Position numbers and translations under genes: made by a program. Shown one piece after another: positions 57,733 through 64,000 of a stretch of 64,000 bases of DNA. This DNA comes from Planomonospora sp. ID67723. Lineage in GTDB: Bacteria; Actinomycetota; Actinomycetes; Streptosporangiales; Streptosporangiaceae. The stretch covers positions 2,384,001-2,448,000 of the forward strand of contig NZ_JABTEZ010000001.1 in assembly GCF_015711605.1 (NCBI RefSeq), given 5' to 3'. The notes under the pieces are model-generated. The model searched no databases, was not told the origin of the DNA, and saw only the letters and a program-made list of their open reading frames with translations. Each line of letters starts with the position of its first letter. The first letter of the stretch is position 1.

Positions 57733-58161
57733 CTAGGCCCGCTGTTCCGGGGCCTGGACGAGCTCGGTGAGCATTCCGCCCACATCCTTGGGATGCAGGA
57801 ATCCGATGGAGGAACCCATGGAACCGTGGCGCGGCTTCTCGTCGAGGAGGCGGACGCCCCGGCCGCCGATCTCCTCCAGCGCCCGCGCGACATCCGGGAC
57901 GCCGAAGGCGACGTGGTGCACGCCCTCTCCGCGCCTGGCCAGGAACTTCCCCACGGGGGTGTCGGGGCCCAGCGGTTCGAGAAGCTGGATGTAGGAGCCG
58001 CCCCCCTCGCCGTCGGCGATGTGCAGCATCGCCTCCTTGACCCCCTGCTCCTCGTTTACCTCCCGGGCCACCACCGTCAGATCGAAGGTCCTCTCGAAGA
58101 GGGCAATCTTCTCCTCCAGGTCGTGGCAGGCGATTCCCACATGATCGATGCGCATGAACAT
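57733..58161 (-). CDS. mce: Methylmalonyl-CoA epimerase
   Basis: The enzyme converts (S)- to (R)-methylmalonyl-CoA for the B12-dependent mutase. The 142-residue VOC-fold protein starts at the ATG at 58161 (GGAGG eight bases upstream); the ATG at 58155 is an alternative. The first metal ligand is H7 in [17 protein letters not shown] supplies a glutamate, [11 protein letters not shown] another histidine, and GMLTELVQ the last glutamate. It is divergent from the thiolase gene and upstream of the coiled-coil gene on the same strand. Confidence 0.94.
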   Translation of the reverse strand: MFMRIDHVGIACHDLEEKIALFERTFDLTVVAREVNEEQGVKEAMLHIADGEGGGSYIQLLEPLGPDTPVGKFLARRGEGVHHVAFGVPDVARALEEIGGRGVRLLDEKPRHGSMGSSIGFLHPKDVGGMLTELVQAPEQRA

Positions 58162-58245
58162 AGAGCCAACCTCCATGGCAATGGCTTGAGTACTCATGGG
58201 TATGGTGGCAAAGTCGCCCCACTTCCTGCCAGGGAGGCCCCCTCT
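58162..58245. promoter_or_regulatory. Divergent spacer between mce and thiolase genes
   Basis: The 84 bases must hold two promoters. The 10-bp palindrome TGAGTACTCA (58187-58196) lies midway and could be a shared operator. I find no canonical -35/-10 pair with proper spacing on either strand. Confidence 0.35.
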
Positions 58246-59430
58246 ATGTCTGGTTCCGTCATCGTCGCCGGAGCTCGTACCCCCATCGGCCGGCTCCTCG
58301 GCTCGCTGTCGAGCCTGACGGCCGCCGAGCTCGGCGGCATCGCCATCAAGGCCGCGCTGGAGCGCGCCGGCGTCGCCCCCGAGGCCGTGCAGTACGTGAT
58401 CATGGGTCAGGTGCTGCAGGCCGGAGCGGGTCAGATCCCCTCCCGCCAGGCTGCGGTGAAGGCCGGGATCCCGATGACCGTGCCCTCTCTGACGATCAAC
58501 AAGGTCTGCCTGTCCGGGCTGGACGCCATCGCTCTCGCCGACCAGCTCATCCGGGCGGGCGAGTTCGACATCGTCGTGGCGGGCGGCATGGAGTCCATGT
58601 CCAACGCCCCGCACCTGCTGCCGGGCCTGCGCAGAGGCGTGAAGTACGGCGGCGCCGACATCGTGGACTCGATGGCCCACGACGGTCTCACCGACGCCTA
58701 CGACCAGGTGTCCATGGGCGAGTCCACCGAGCGGCACAACGCCCGCCTCGGCTGGACCCGCCAGGAGCAGGACGAGTTCTCCGCCCGCTCCCACCAGCTC
58801 GCCGCCGCGGCGATCAAGAACGGCATCCTCGACGAGATCGTCCCGGTCTCGATCCCGCAACGCAAGGGCGACCCGGTGGTCGTCTCCGACGACGAGGGCG
58901 TGCGGGCCGACACCACCGTCGAGGCCCTGGGCCGGCTGCGCCCCGCCTTCAGCAAGGACGGCACGATCACCGCCGGTTCCGCCTCCCAGATCTCCGACGG
59001 CGCCTGCGCCGTGGTCGTGATGTCCAAGGCCAAGGCCGAGGAGCTGGGTCTGGAGTGGCTGGCCGAGATCGGCGCCCACGGCAACGTGGCCGGGCCCGAC
59101 AACTCGCTGCAGGCCCAGCCGGCCAACGCCATCAAGCACGCCCTGGGCAAGCAGGGGCTCTCGGCCGAGGACCTCGACCTGCTCGAGATCAACGAGGCGT
59201 TCGCCCAGGTCGTCCTGGAGTCGGCCAAGGAGCTCGGCGTCTCCCTGGAGAAGGTCAACGTCAACGGCGGAGGCATCGCCGTCGGCCACCCGATCGGCGC
59301 CTCCGGCGCGCGCATCGTGCTCGCCCTCGCCCACGAGCTCAGGCGCCGGGGCGGCGGGCTCGGCGCGGCCGGTCTGTGCGGCGGCGGCGGCCAGGGCGAC
59401 GCGCTGATCATCCGGGTCCCCTCGGCCTGA
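58246..59430 (+). CDS. Acetyl-CoA C-acetyltransferase (thiolase)
   Basis: The enzyme condenses two acetyl-CoA to acetoacetyl-CoA or cleaves 3-ketoacyl-CoA. The 394-residue product starts at the ATG at 58246 after AGGGAGG. C88 in [10 protein letters not shown] is the acyl-carrying cysteine; H348 in [14 protein letters not shown] and C378 in [11 protein letters not shown] complete the site. The order next to mce and meaB links it to acyl-CoA and C3/C4 metabolism. No substrate specificity can be fixed. Confidence 0.95.
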   Translation: MSGSVIVAGARTPIGRLLGSLSSLTAAELGGIAIKAALERAGVAPEAVQYVIMGQVLQAGAGQIPSRQAAVKAGIPMTVPSLTINKVCLSGLDAIALADQLIRAGEFDIVVAGGMESMSNAPHLLPGLRRGVKYGGADIVDSMAHDGLTDAYDQVSMGESTERHNARLGWTRQEQDEFSARSHQLAAAAIKNGILDEIVPVSIPQRKGDPVVVSDDEGVRADTTVEALGRLRPAFSKDGTITAGSASQISDGACAVVVMSKAKAEELGLEWLAEIGAHGNVAGPDNSLQAQPANAIKHALGKQGLSAEDLDLLEINEAFAQVVLESAKELGVSLEKVNVNGGGIAVGHPIGASGARIVLALAHELRRRGGGLGAAGLCGGGGQGDALIIRVPSA

Positions 59431-59548
59431 CGTCCTGAGCCCGGCGGCGGGACTCCGCGCCCGTTCGAGACGGGCTGCGGGTCCCGCCTGCGGACGTTCC
59501 GGCCCGGGTCCGGCGGGCCCGGGCCCCGGCCATGATCGAGAGGGTGGC

Positions 59549-60487
59549 ATGGATCTGGATGCGCTGATCGCAGGGGCGCGTGAGGGAAGGCCCCGGGCCG
59601 TGGCCCGGCTGATCTCCCTGGTGGAGAACGGCTCGCCGCTGCTACGGGAGATCACCGCGAGGCTCTGCGCCGACCGGCCGAACCGGGCCCGGATCATCGG
59701 GCTCACCGGTTCCCCCGGCGTGGGCAAGTCCACCTCGACCGGCATGCTGGTCCAGGCGTTCCGCAAGCGGGGCATGAAGGTCGGCGTGCTCGCGGTCGAC
59801 CCGTCCTCGCCGTTCACCGGCGGGGCGCTGCTGGGCGACCGGGTGCGGATGCAGGACCATGCCACCGATCCGGAGGTGTTCATCCGGTCGATGGCCAGCC
59901 GGGGTCACCTCGGCGGCCTGTCCTGGTCCACGCCGCAGGCGCTGCGCGTGCTGGAGGCCGCCGGGTGCGAGGTCGTCCTCGTCGAGACCGTAGGGGTCGG
60001 CCAGGCCGAGGTGGAGATCGCCTCCCTGGCGGACAGCACCATCGTGCTGCTCGCCCCGGGCATGGGCGACGGCGTCCAGGCGGCCAAGGCGGGCATCCTG
60101 GAGATCGCCGACGTGTTCGTGGTGAACAAGGCCGATCGCGAGGGCGCCCAGGCGGCGATCCGCGAGCTCCGCAACATGACCGCCCTGGTGGAGCGGGATT
60201 GGAAGCCGCCGATCGTGCCGACGGTGGCCTACCGGGGCGAGGGCGGCGAGGACGTGCTCGAGGCTCTGGACAGGCACTGGAGGCACCTGGAGGAGTCGGG
60301 CGAGCTGGAGAGCCGCCGCCGCGCGAGGGCGCGCGACGAGATCGAGGCCATCGCGCTCACCGCGCTCCGCTCCCGCTTCGCCGACCTCCACGGGGACCGG
60401 CGCCTCGACGCGCTCGCCGGACGCGTCCTGAACGCCGGCCTCGACCCTTACTCGGCCGCCGACGAACTGCTGGACACCCTCGGCTGA
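59549..60487 (+). CDS. meaB: MeaB/ArgK GTPase, methylmalonyl-CoA mutase chaperone
   Basis: MeaB is a G3E-family GTPase that guards and loads adenosylcobalamin mutases. The 312-residue product has the P-loop GSPGVGKS at 54-61, VDPSSPFTGGALLGDRVRM (switch I), ETVGVGQAEVEI (switch II), VVNKADREGA (guanine specificity), and a helical C-terminal dimerisation part. A GAGAGGG site precedes the ATG. Its presence with mce and the mutase start at 63751 supports a working methylmalonyl or related acyl-CoA mutase system. Confidence 0.95.
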   Translation: MDLDALIAGAREGRPRAVARLISLVENGSPLLREITARLCADRPNRARIIGLTGSPGVGKSTSTGMLVQAFRKRGMKVGVLAVDPSSPFTGGALLGDRVRMQDHATDPEVFIRSMASRGHLGGLSWSTPQALRVLEAAGCEVVLVETVGVGQAEVEIASLADSTIVLLAPGMGDGVQAAKAGILEIADVFVVNKADREGAQAAIRELRNMTALVERDWKPPIVPTVAYRGEGGEDVLEALDRHWRHLEESGELESRRRARARDEIEAIALTALRSRFADLHGDRRLDALAGRVLNAGLDPYSAADELLDTLG

Positions 60488-60519
60488 CGGGCCGCGGGCG
60501 GTTCCCGGCCGGGGAGCCG

Positions 60520-60533
60520 GGCCCCCGGGGGCC
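60520..60533. terminator. GC palindrome between convergent genes, possible terminator
   Basis: A perfect 14-bp GC palindrome, with further pairing potential on both sides, sits between meaB and the convergent DUF4230 gene. There is no T-tract and almost no loop, so the assignment is weak. Confidence 0.3.
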
Positions 60534-60563
60534 GGGTGAGGAGGACCGGGGCAGGGGCGGAAC

Positions 60564-61238
60564 TCAGGGCTCGTCCGCGAACTTGATGGTGACCTTGTCG
60601 AAGCCGAGGGTGGTCAGCATGCCCTGGAGCATCGCCTTGGTGTTCTGGTCGGCGCGGTTGCGCAGGTCGCTCGCCTGGGCGGCTTCGGCGATCTTCTTCT
60701 CGGCGAGGACGTAGAGCTCCTGCTGGTCGGCGGGGGAGGACGACAGGAAGTCGGAGACCCGGTCGAAGAAACCGCGCTGCTGGGCGTAGACGTAGGAGCG
60801 CTTGTTGTCGAGGTTGGGCTTCTCCAGCTGTGCGCGCGGGAGCCGCACCGTGACCTCGGTGCGGTCGGGGGAGACGGTCAGCGCGCCCTTGGAGAGGCCG
60901 CCGAAGTCGACGTAGGCGTCGACGCCCCCCGCGCCCACGAAGAGGGTCCGGGTGCCCTTGATGGCGTCGGGCAGGAAGGAGGCGTCCTTCTCCAGGTCCA
61001 CGACGACCTGGAAGTTGCCGGTGGCCGCCTCGAAACGGCTGAGGTTGTGGATGGACTGCAGCAGGACGGGCTGGCTGCGGTCGACGGCGGTCTCGCCGAA
61101 CGGGTTCAGCCACGACCAGGCGAGCCGGCCTCCCACGATCAGGAGGACCGCGACGACGAGGAGTGCGGCGAGGAAGCGCCAGCGGCGGCGGCGGGGCGCC
61201 GAGGGGGCCTCGGGGGATGCTTCCAGGGGAGCCTTCAC
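60564..61238 (-). CDS. DUF4230 membrane-anchored protein
   Basis: The 224-residue protein has a proline/arginine-rich cytoplasmic start, one membrane helix (about 21-41), and an extracytoplasmic domain with QSIHNLSRFEAATGNFQVVV, TRTLFVGAGGVDAYVDFG, TVRLPRAQLEKPNLDNKRSY and a helical end with AEKKIAEAA. These features match DUF4230. Function is unknown. It lies downstream of the 485-residue membrane protein gene on the same strand (55 bases apart). Confidence 0.82.
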   Translation of the reverse strand: MKAPLEASPEAPSAPRRRRWRFLAALLVVAVLLIVGGRLAWSWLNPFGETAVDRSQPVLLQSIHNLSRFEAATGNFQVVVDLEKDASFLPDAIKGTRTLFVGAGGVDAYVDFGGLSKGALTVSPDRTEVTVRLPRAQLEKPNLDNKRSYVYAQQRGFFDRVSDFLSSSPADQQELYVLAEKKIAEAAQASDLRNRADQNTKAMLQGMLTTLGFDKVTIKFADEP

Positions 61239-61293
61239 GGCGTTCTCCTTCCCCCGGCGCCCGCTTTCTCACATCGAGCCTACGTTGATCTTG

Positions 61294-62751
61294 TCACTGC
61301 CGCGACGCTTCTCCGCCCGCCTTCTCCGCGTGTTTGCCGTGGGTCCCCGTCCGGGGCGCGGCGGGGGCCTTCCCGCCCGGTGTCGCCGACGGTGTCGCTC
61401 GCGTTCCCGTCTGCGGCGTCGCGCGGGCCTCGCCGCGCGGGGCTTTGTCGTCCCGGCTCCTGCGCTCCGGCCGCTCCGATCTCTCCGGCCGGTCCGGCTC
61501 CTCCATCTGACCGGCCTCGGCCGCCTGCCCGCCGAAGTGGGCGTCCTGCAGGCGGCACCCGACGAAGTCGGCGTAGTGCAGGCGGAGCCAGCCGCGGCGC
61601 TGGGTCTCGGACAGGCCGGAGAACCACGCGGCGGCGTACTGGTGCTCGGGGAGCGGCCCGCCGGGCAGCGGCTCGCCGCGCAGCCAGGCGGTCACGATGT
61701 CGCGGTAGCCGCCCGACGGCGTGTCGTCGCACTTCTCGGCCAGGCTCTCCACGAACTCGCCGGCGGCCCGGTCCGCGAACCCGGTCGCCAGGTCGTCCAC
61801 GTGCACCGGGACCGCGCCCGGCGCGAGAGAGGCGTCGTCGTGCCGGGGACGCTGCTCGACCCGGGAGAACTCCCCCGGCGTCCCCGCGAGCCGGGATGCG
61901 ATCTTGATGAAGGCCGCCCCGAGCTCGTCCAGCCCGGTGCGCATCCCCGGGTGCACGCAGACCCTGATCGGCCACTCCTGGCAGCTGTAGACGACCCGTT
62001 CCGACGCGATGGGCTGTGGCTCGGCGAGCAGCCTGGCCACGCCGGCCCCGGCGGCCAGGACCGCGAGCAGCGCGGCGGCCAGGACGAGTGCCTGGCGCGT
62101 CACGACCGCGGCCCAGCCCAGCAGCAGCGCGGCGCTGACGCTCACCAGCCAGAGCGTCTGGTCGGTGAAGGCCGCCGAGCTCAGACCCTGGAACAGGTCG
62201 TACGGCTCCCGCGTGGCGGGCACGAGCCGGTCGGTCCAGGCCGACCTGCCGGCGAGCCAGCTGAACAGCGCGTAGCAGCCGAGGCCGGCGAGGGCCGGAG
62301 TGATCGTCCAGGGCAGCAGCCAGCCCGTCACCCAGCCGATGGTGACGTACAGCGCCAGCCCTGCCACGCTCATGATCAGTCCGCTGGGCAGCAGCCGCCC
62401 CGCCTGCTCGGTGAGCATCGTCCTGACCGCCAGGACCAGTACGGTGGCGGTGAAGGAGCCCATGACGACCACGAGGATCGCCAGCGGCGCGCGTACCGCC
62501 TGCCAGGTGGTCAGGGCCCTGCTGCCGGTCCCGCGCCGCCTGCGGACCGCCACCCAGGCGGCGAACGCGGCGGCCACCGGTCCGGTGAGCCGGAGCGAGC
62601 CGATGAGCGCGACGACGATGTTCTCCCACGCGCTGACGCCTGGGATGAGGACGCTCCACGCAGTGACCACACCGAGCACGAGCAGGACGGCGACCGCCAC
62701 CAACGCGCTCTGCTGGAGTTCCTCGCGTGAAACGCCCCTGTGATCACGCAC
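61294..62751 (-). CDS. Polytopic membrane protein with large C-terminal domain, unknown
   Basis: The 485-residue product (GTG start) has about seven or eight helices (15-245), then a soluble domain of about 150 residues beginning VYSCQEWPIRVCVHPGM, with two cysteines and a histidine, and containing GLSETQRRGWLRLHYADFVGC. A disordered basic tail follows. There is no ribosome site before the GTG; the start overlaps the stop of a 33-codon frame, suggesting coupled translation. It could be an ABC-2-like or signalling membrane protein, but I do not recognise the family. Confidence 0.75.
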   Translation of the reverse strand: MRDHRGVSREELQQSALVAVAVLLVLGVVTAWSVLIPGVSAWENIVVALIGSLRLTGPVAAAFAAWVAVRRRRGTGSRALTTWQAVRAPLAILVVVMGSFTATVLVLAVRTMLTEQAGRLLPSGLIMSVAGLALYVTIGWVTGWLLPWTITPALAGLGCYALFSWLAGRSAWTDRLVPATREPYDLFQGLSSAAFTDQTLWLVSVSAALLLGWAAVVTRQALVLAAALLAVLAAGAGVARLLAEPQPIASERVVYSCQEWPIRVCVHPGMRTGLDELGAAFIKIASRLAGTPGEFSRVEQRPRHDDASLAPGAVPVHVDDLATGFADRAAGEFVESLAEKCDDTPSGGYRDIVTAWLRGEPLPGGPLPEHQYAAAWFSGLSETQRRGWLRLHYADFVGCRLQDAHFGGQAAEAGQMEEPDRPERSERPERRSRDDKAPRGEARATPQTGTRATPSATPGGKAPAAPRTGTHGKHAEKAGGEASRQ

Positions 62752-62845
62752 CGTGGGGCGTGGGCCGGGCCCACGCCGCGTCGGCCGGGCGGAAGGCCGA
62801 GCCGAGATCGGTATGGCATCCGAACGTGTTTGGACTGTCGTTCAT
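62744..62845 (-). CDS. Possible 33-residue peptide coupled to membrane protein
   Basis: The frame begins at an ATG preceded four bases upstream by GGGGGGTG, starts MNDSPNTFGCHTD, has one cysteine, and ends WARPTPHGA. Its TGA overlaps the GTG of the 485-residue membrane protein by 8 bases, and that GTG has no ribosome site of its own. This supports real translation either as a coupling leader or as a small secreted/modified peptide. Codon use is only partly typical, so it may be chance. Confidence 0.4.
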   Translation of the reverse strand: MNDSPNTFGCHTDLGSAFRPADAAWARPTPHGA

Positions 62846-63043
62846 CAAGCACCCCCCGTGCCGTGAATGTGCGGAGCCGGTCCCCTGGGCATCCGGCCCG
62901 GCCCGCTTCCCCCGCAGGCCGGACTGAGTCCGCGTGGCTCTTGGCCACGGCCTCACCATTCGATGTGGGAACCATAACTGAGTGTGACGTTTGATGCCCG
63001 GGTTCTCGGCGAAGCCATCGTTGTGATTGCTGTACGTATACGG

Positions 63044-63071
63044 ATGAAGTGGGACGAGGCCGCGCTACCGT
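63044..63071 (+). promoter_or_regulatory. Promoter of the MarR gene, leaderless
   Basis: TACCGT (63066-63071) lies six bases before the GTG at 63078, which has no ribosome site; the transcript should start at the GTG. A weak ATGAAG -35 (63044-63049) is 16 bases upstream of it. The palindrome CGTATACG (63035-63042) next to it may be an autoregulatory site. Confidence 0.45.
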
Positions 63072-63077
63072 AGCCCT

Positions 63078-63587
63078 GTGGCTACCGGTCAGCTGAACTT
63101 GCCGTTCGACCCCATCGAACGCGCCGCGGACACGTGGCGTGCTCGCTTCGGGCCGTCCTCGGCCATGGCCGCAGTCACCTCGATCATGAGAGCGCATCAG
63201 ATCCTGTTGGCGCAACTGGACACGCTACTCAAACCGCATGACTTGACCTTTGCACGGTACGAGGCGCTGGTTTTGCTCACCTTCAGTAAGACGGGAGCCT
63301 TGCCGCTGTCCAGGATCGGCGAGCGGTTGATGGTGCATCCGACGAGCGTCACGAACACCGTGGACCGCCTGGAGCGGGCCGGGCTGGTCCGGCGGATGCG
63401 CAACCCCCGGGACGGCCGGGGGGTGCTGGCGGAGATCACCGACCGTGGCCGGGAGGTCGTGGAGCAGGCGACCGAGGCGCTGATGGGCGCCGACTTCGCG
63501 ATGGCGATGTACGGCGAGGCCGAGCTGGCGCAGATGTTCGACCTGCTCAGGACCCTCCGCGTGGCCGCGGGCGACTTCAAGGACTGA
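63078..63587 (+). CDS. MarR-family transcriptional regulator
   Basis: The 169-residue protein has an N-terminal helix pair, then the winged HTH ([46 protein letters not shown], wing [17 protein letters not shown]), and a C-terminal dimerisation helix. It lies 163 bases upstream of the acyl-CoA mutase gene in the same direction. The perfect palindrome at 63692-63715 between them is the size a MarR dimer would bind, so control of the mutase is plausible; a lipid or CoA-ester ligand would fit. Confidence 0.9.
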   Translation: MATGQLNLPFDPIERAADTWRARFGPSSAMAAVTSIMRAHQILLAQLDTLLKPHDLTFARYEALVLLTFSKTGALPLSRIGERLMVHPTSVTNTVDRLERAGLVRRMRNPRDGRGVLAEITDRGREVVEQATEALMGADFAMAMYGEAELAQMFDLLRTLRVAAGDFKD

Positions 63588-63691
63588 GGGATCCCGGGCC
63601 GGCGCCCGGCCGCTCCCTCCCCGGGCGAGCCGTGACGGCGTGTCGCGGTCCCGGGCCGGGGCAGGAACGCCCCCCGGGAGCCCTGGCCAAG

Positions 63692-63715
63692 AAATACTAG
63701 GACGTCCTAGTATTT
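63692..63715. promoter_or_regulatory. 24-bp perfect palindrome before acyl-CoA mutase gene
   Basis: The two 12-base arms (63692-63703 and 63704-63715) are exact inverse complements with core TAGGACGTCCTA. It lies 35 bases upstream of the mutase start, is AT-rich at the ends, and contains TAGTAT, which could be a -10. An operator is more likely than a terminator because the gene follows so closely and the preceding gene ends 104 bases away. Confidence 0.7.
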
Positions 63716-63750
63716 TTCCGAGGCCACAAGCCGGACGAATGGAGCAGGCG

Positions 63751-64000
63751 ATGAACGCCGAGGAGATCGAGGCGGGACGGGCACGCTGGCAGGCGCGGTT
63801 CGACAGGGCCGCCAAGCGCGAGTCCGAGTTCCGGACCCTCTCCGGACTGGAGGTGGAGCCGGTCTACGGGCCCTCCGGGGACGACCCGCGGTTCGAGCGC
63901 ATCGGCTGGCCCGGGGAGTTCCCCTTCACCCGGGGCCTGCACCCCACCGGTTACCGGGGCAAGGCCTGGACCATCCGGCAGTTCGCCGGGTTCGGCAACG
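63751..64000 (+). CDS. Acyl-CoA (methylmalonyl-CoA) mutase large subunit, 5' part
   Basis: About 83 residues are visible before the window ends. [20 protein letters not shown] is followed by [12 protein letters not shown], then [31 protein letters not shown]. The FTRG-Y-W-RQ-AGFG segment is the conserved N-terminal signature of the B12-dependent acyl-CoA mutase large subunit. GGAG precedes the ATG by six bases; an in-frame ATG at 63739 is less likely. The subfamily (methylmalonyl, isobutyryl, ethylmalonyl or hydroxyisobutyryl) depends on residues beyond the window. Confidence 0.88.
   Translation, partial: MNAEEIEAGRARWQARFDRAAKRESEFRTLSGLEVEPVYGPSGDDPRFERIGWPGEFPFTRGLHPTGYRGKAWTIRQFAGFGN

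Noticed and set aside
57733-59883. 716-codon minus-strand fusion of epimerase with upstream sequence
   Set aside because: The first about 570 codons are the complement of the thiolase and meaB genes; the epimerase starts at 58161 behind a good ribosome site.
62727-62927. 66-codon plus-strand frame opposite the candidate peptide
   Set aside because: No ribosome site and it runs antisense across the start of the membrane-protein gene; no domain features.
63692-63715. Palindrome as an intrinsic terminator of the MarR gene
   Set aside because: The stem is AT-rich and the T-run very short; the site is 104 bases past the MarR stop and only 35 before the next start, so an operator is more likely, though not proven.

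Overview
The window is one contiguous stretch of chromosome from a very GC-rich, GC3-biased actinomycete. The single F1Fo ATP synthase operon, NucS, a Zn-type L31, a MraY/WecA-like transferase ahead of atp, DUF2550 and PduO next to atpC, and the FilP/Scy-type coiled-coil gene beside mce all point to the mycelial Actinomycetia. The number of GT2, SAM-methyltransferase, LCP and ABC/two-component genes suggests Streptosporangiales or a relative, but the family is an inference. I saw no tRNA, rRNA, CRISPR array, insertion sequence or prophage. Most of the window is conserved core chromosome with small accessory modules between core blocks.

Layout. (1) 1-10434: an accessory glycosyltransferase locus. 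Two B-A glycosyltransferase pairs are transcribed divergently from the spacer at 3582-3840. A small membrane coiled-coil gene, a DUF574-type methyltransferase, an MFS transporter and a fifth glycosyltransferase complete it. (2) 10647-25530: core genes thrC, thrB, rho (with a repeat-rich insert), rpmE, prfA, prmC, tsaC, glyA and a wecA-like gene. Between them lie a secreted protein, an LCP protein and a two-gene cassette of unknown function. (3) 25683-33502: atpI, atpZ-like and atpBEFHAGDC. (4) 33543-37811: DUF2550, PduO adenosyltransferase and a tricorn-type protease. (5) 37873-51720: two ABC exporter plus NarL-type two-component modules, each preceded by an inverted repeat with a TT centre; a TetR/aldehyde dehydrogenase pair; nucS; and a four-gene NatAB-like operon with its own small regulator. 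(6) 51917-56114: acyl-CoA dehydrogenase, zinc-ribbon-like protein, hydrolases and an SDR. (7) 56264-64000: a DivIVA/FilP-like coiled-coil protein and the propionate/methylmalonyl-CoA set (mce, thiolase, meaB and the 5' end of an acyl-CoA mutase). DUF4230, membrane-protein and MarR genes are interspersed, with a perfect palindrome in front of the mutase.

How the genes fit together. The adenosyltransferase (33953-34543) makes adenosylcobalamin, the cofactor of the mutase that begins at 63751. MeaB protects or loads such mutases, and the epimerase supplies (R)-methylmalonyl-CoA, so the window holds most of a B12-dependent acyl-CoA rearrangement route. PrmC modifies release factor 1 (PrfA), encoded just upstream of it. 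GlyA supplies one-carbon units. The WecA-like enzyme and the LCP protein belong to cell-wall glycopolymer synthesis and attachment, which makes the glycosyltransferase locus at the left end a plausible surface-glycan system.

The best candidates for something new are the mirror-image glycosyltransferase cassettes, whose type A proteins appear to carry a degenerate second GT2-like domain; the palindrome controlling the mutase; the paired TT-centred operators of the two exporter/two-component modules; and a 33-codon peptide apparently coupled to the membrane protein at 61294-62751.
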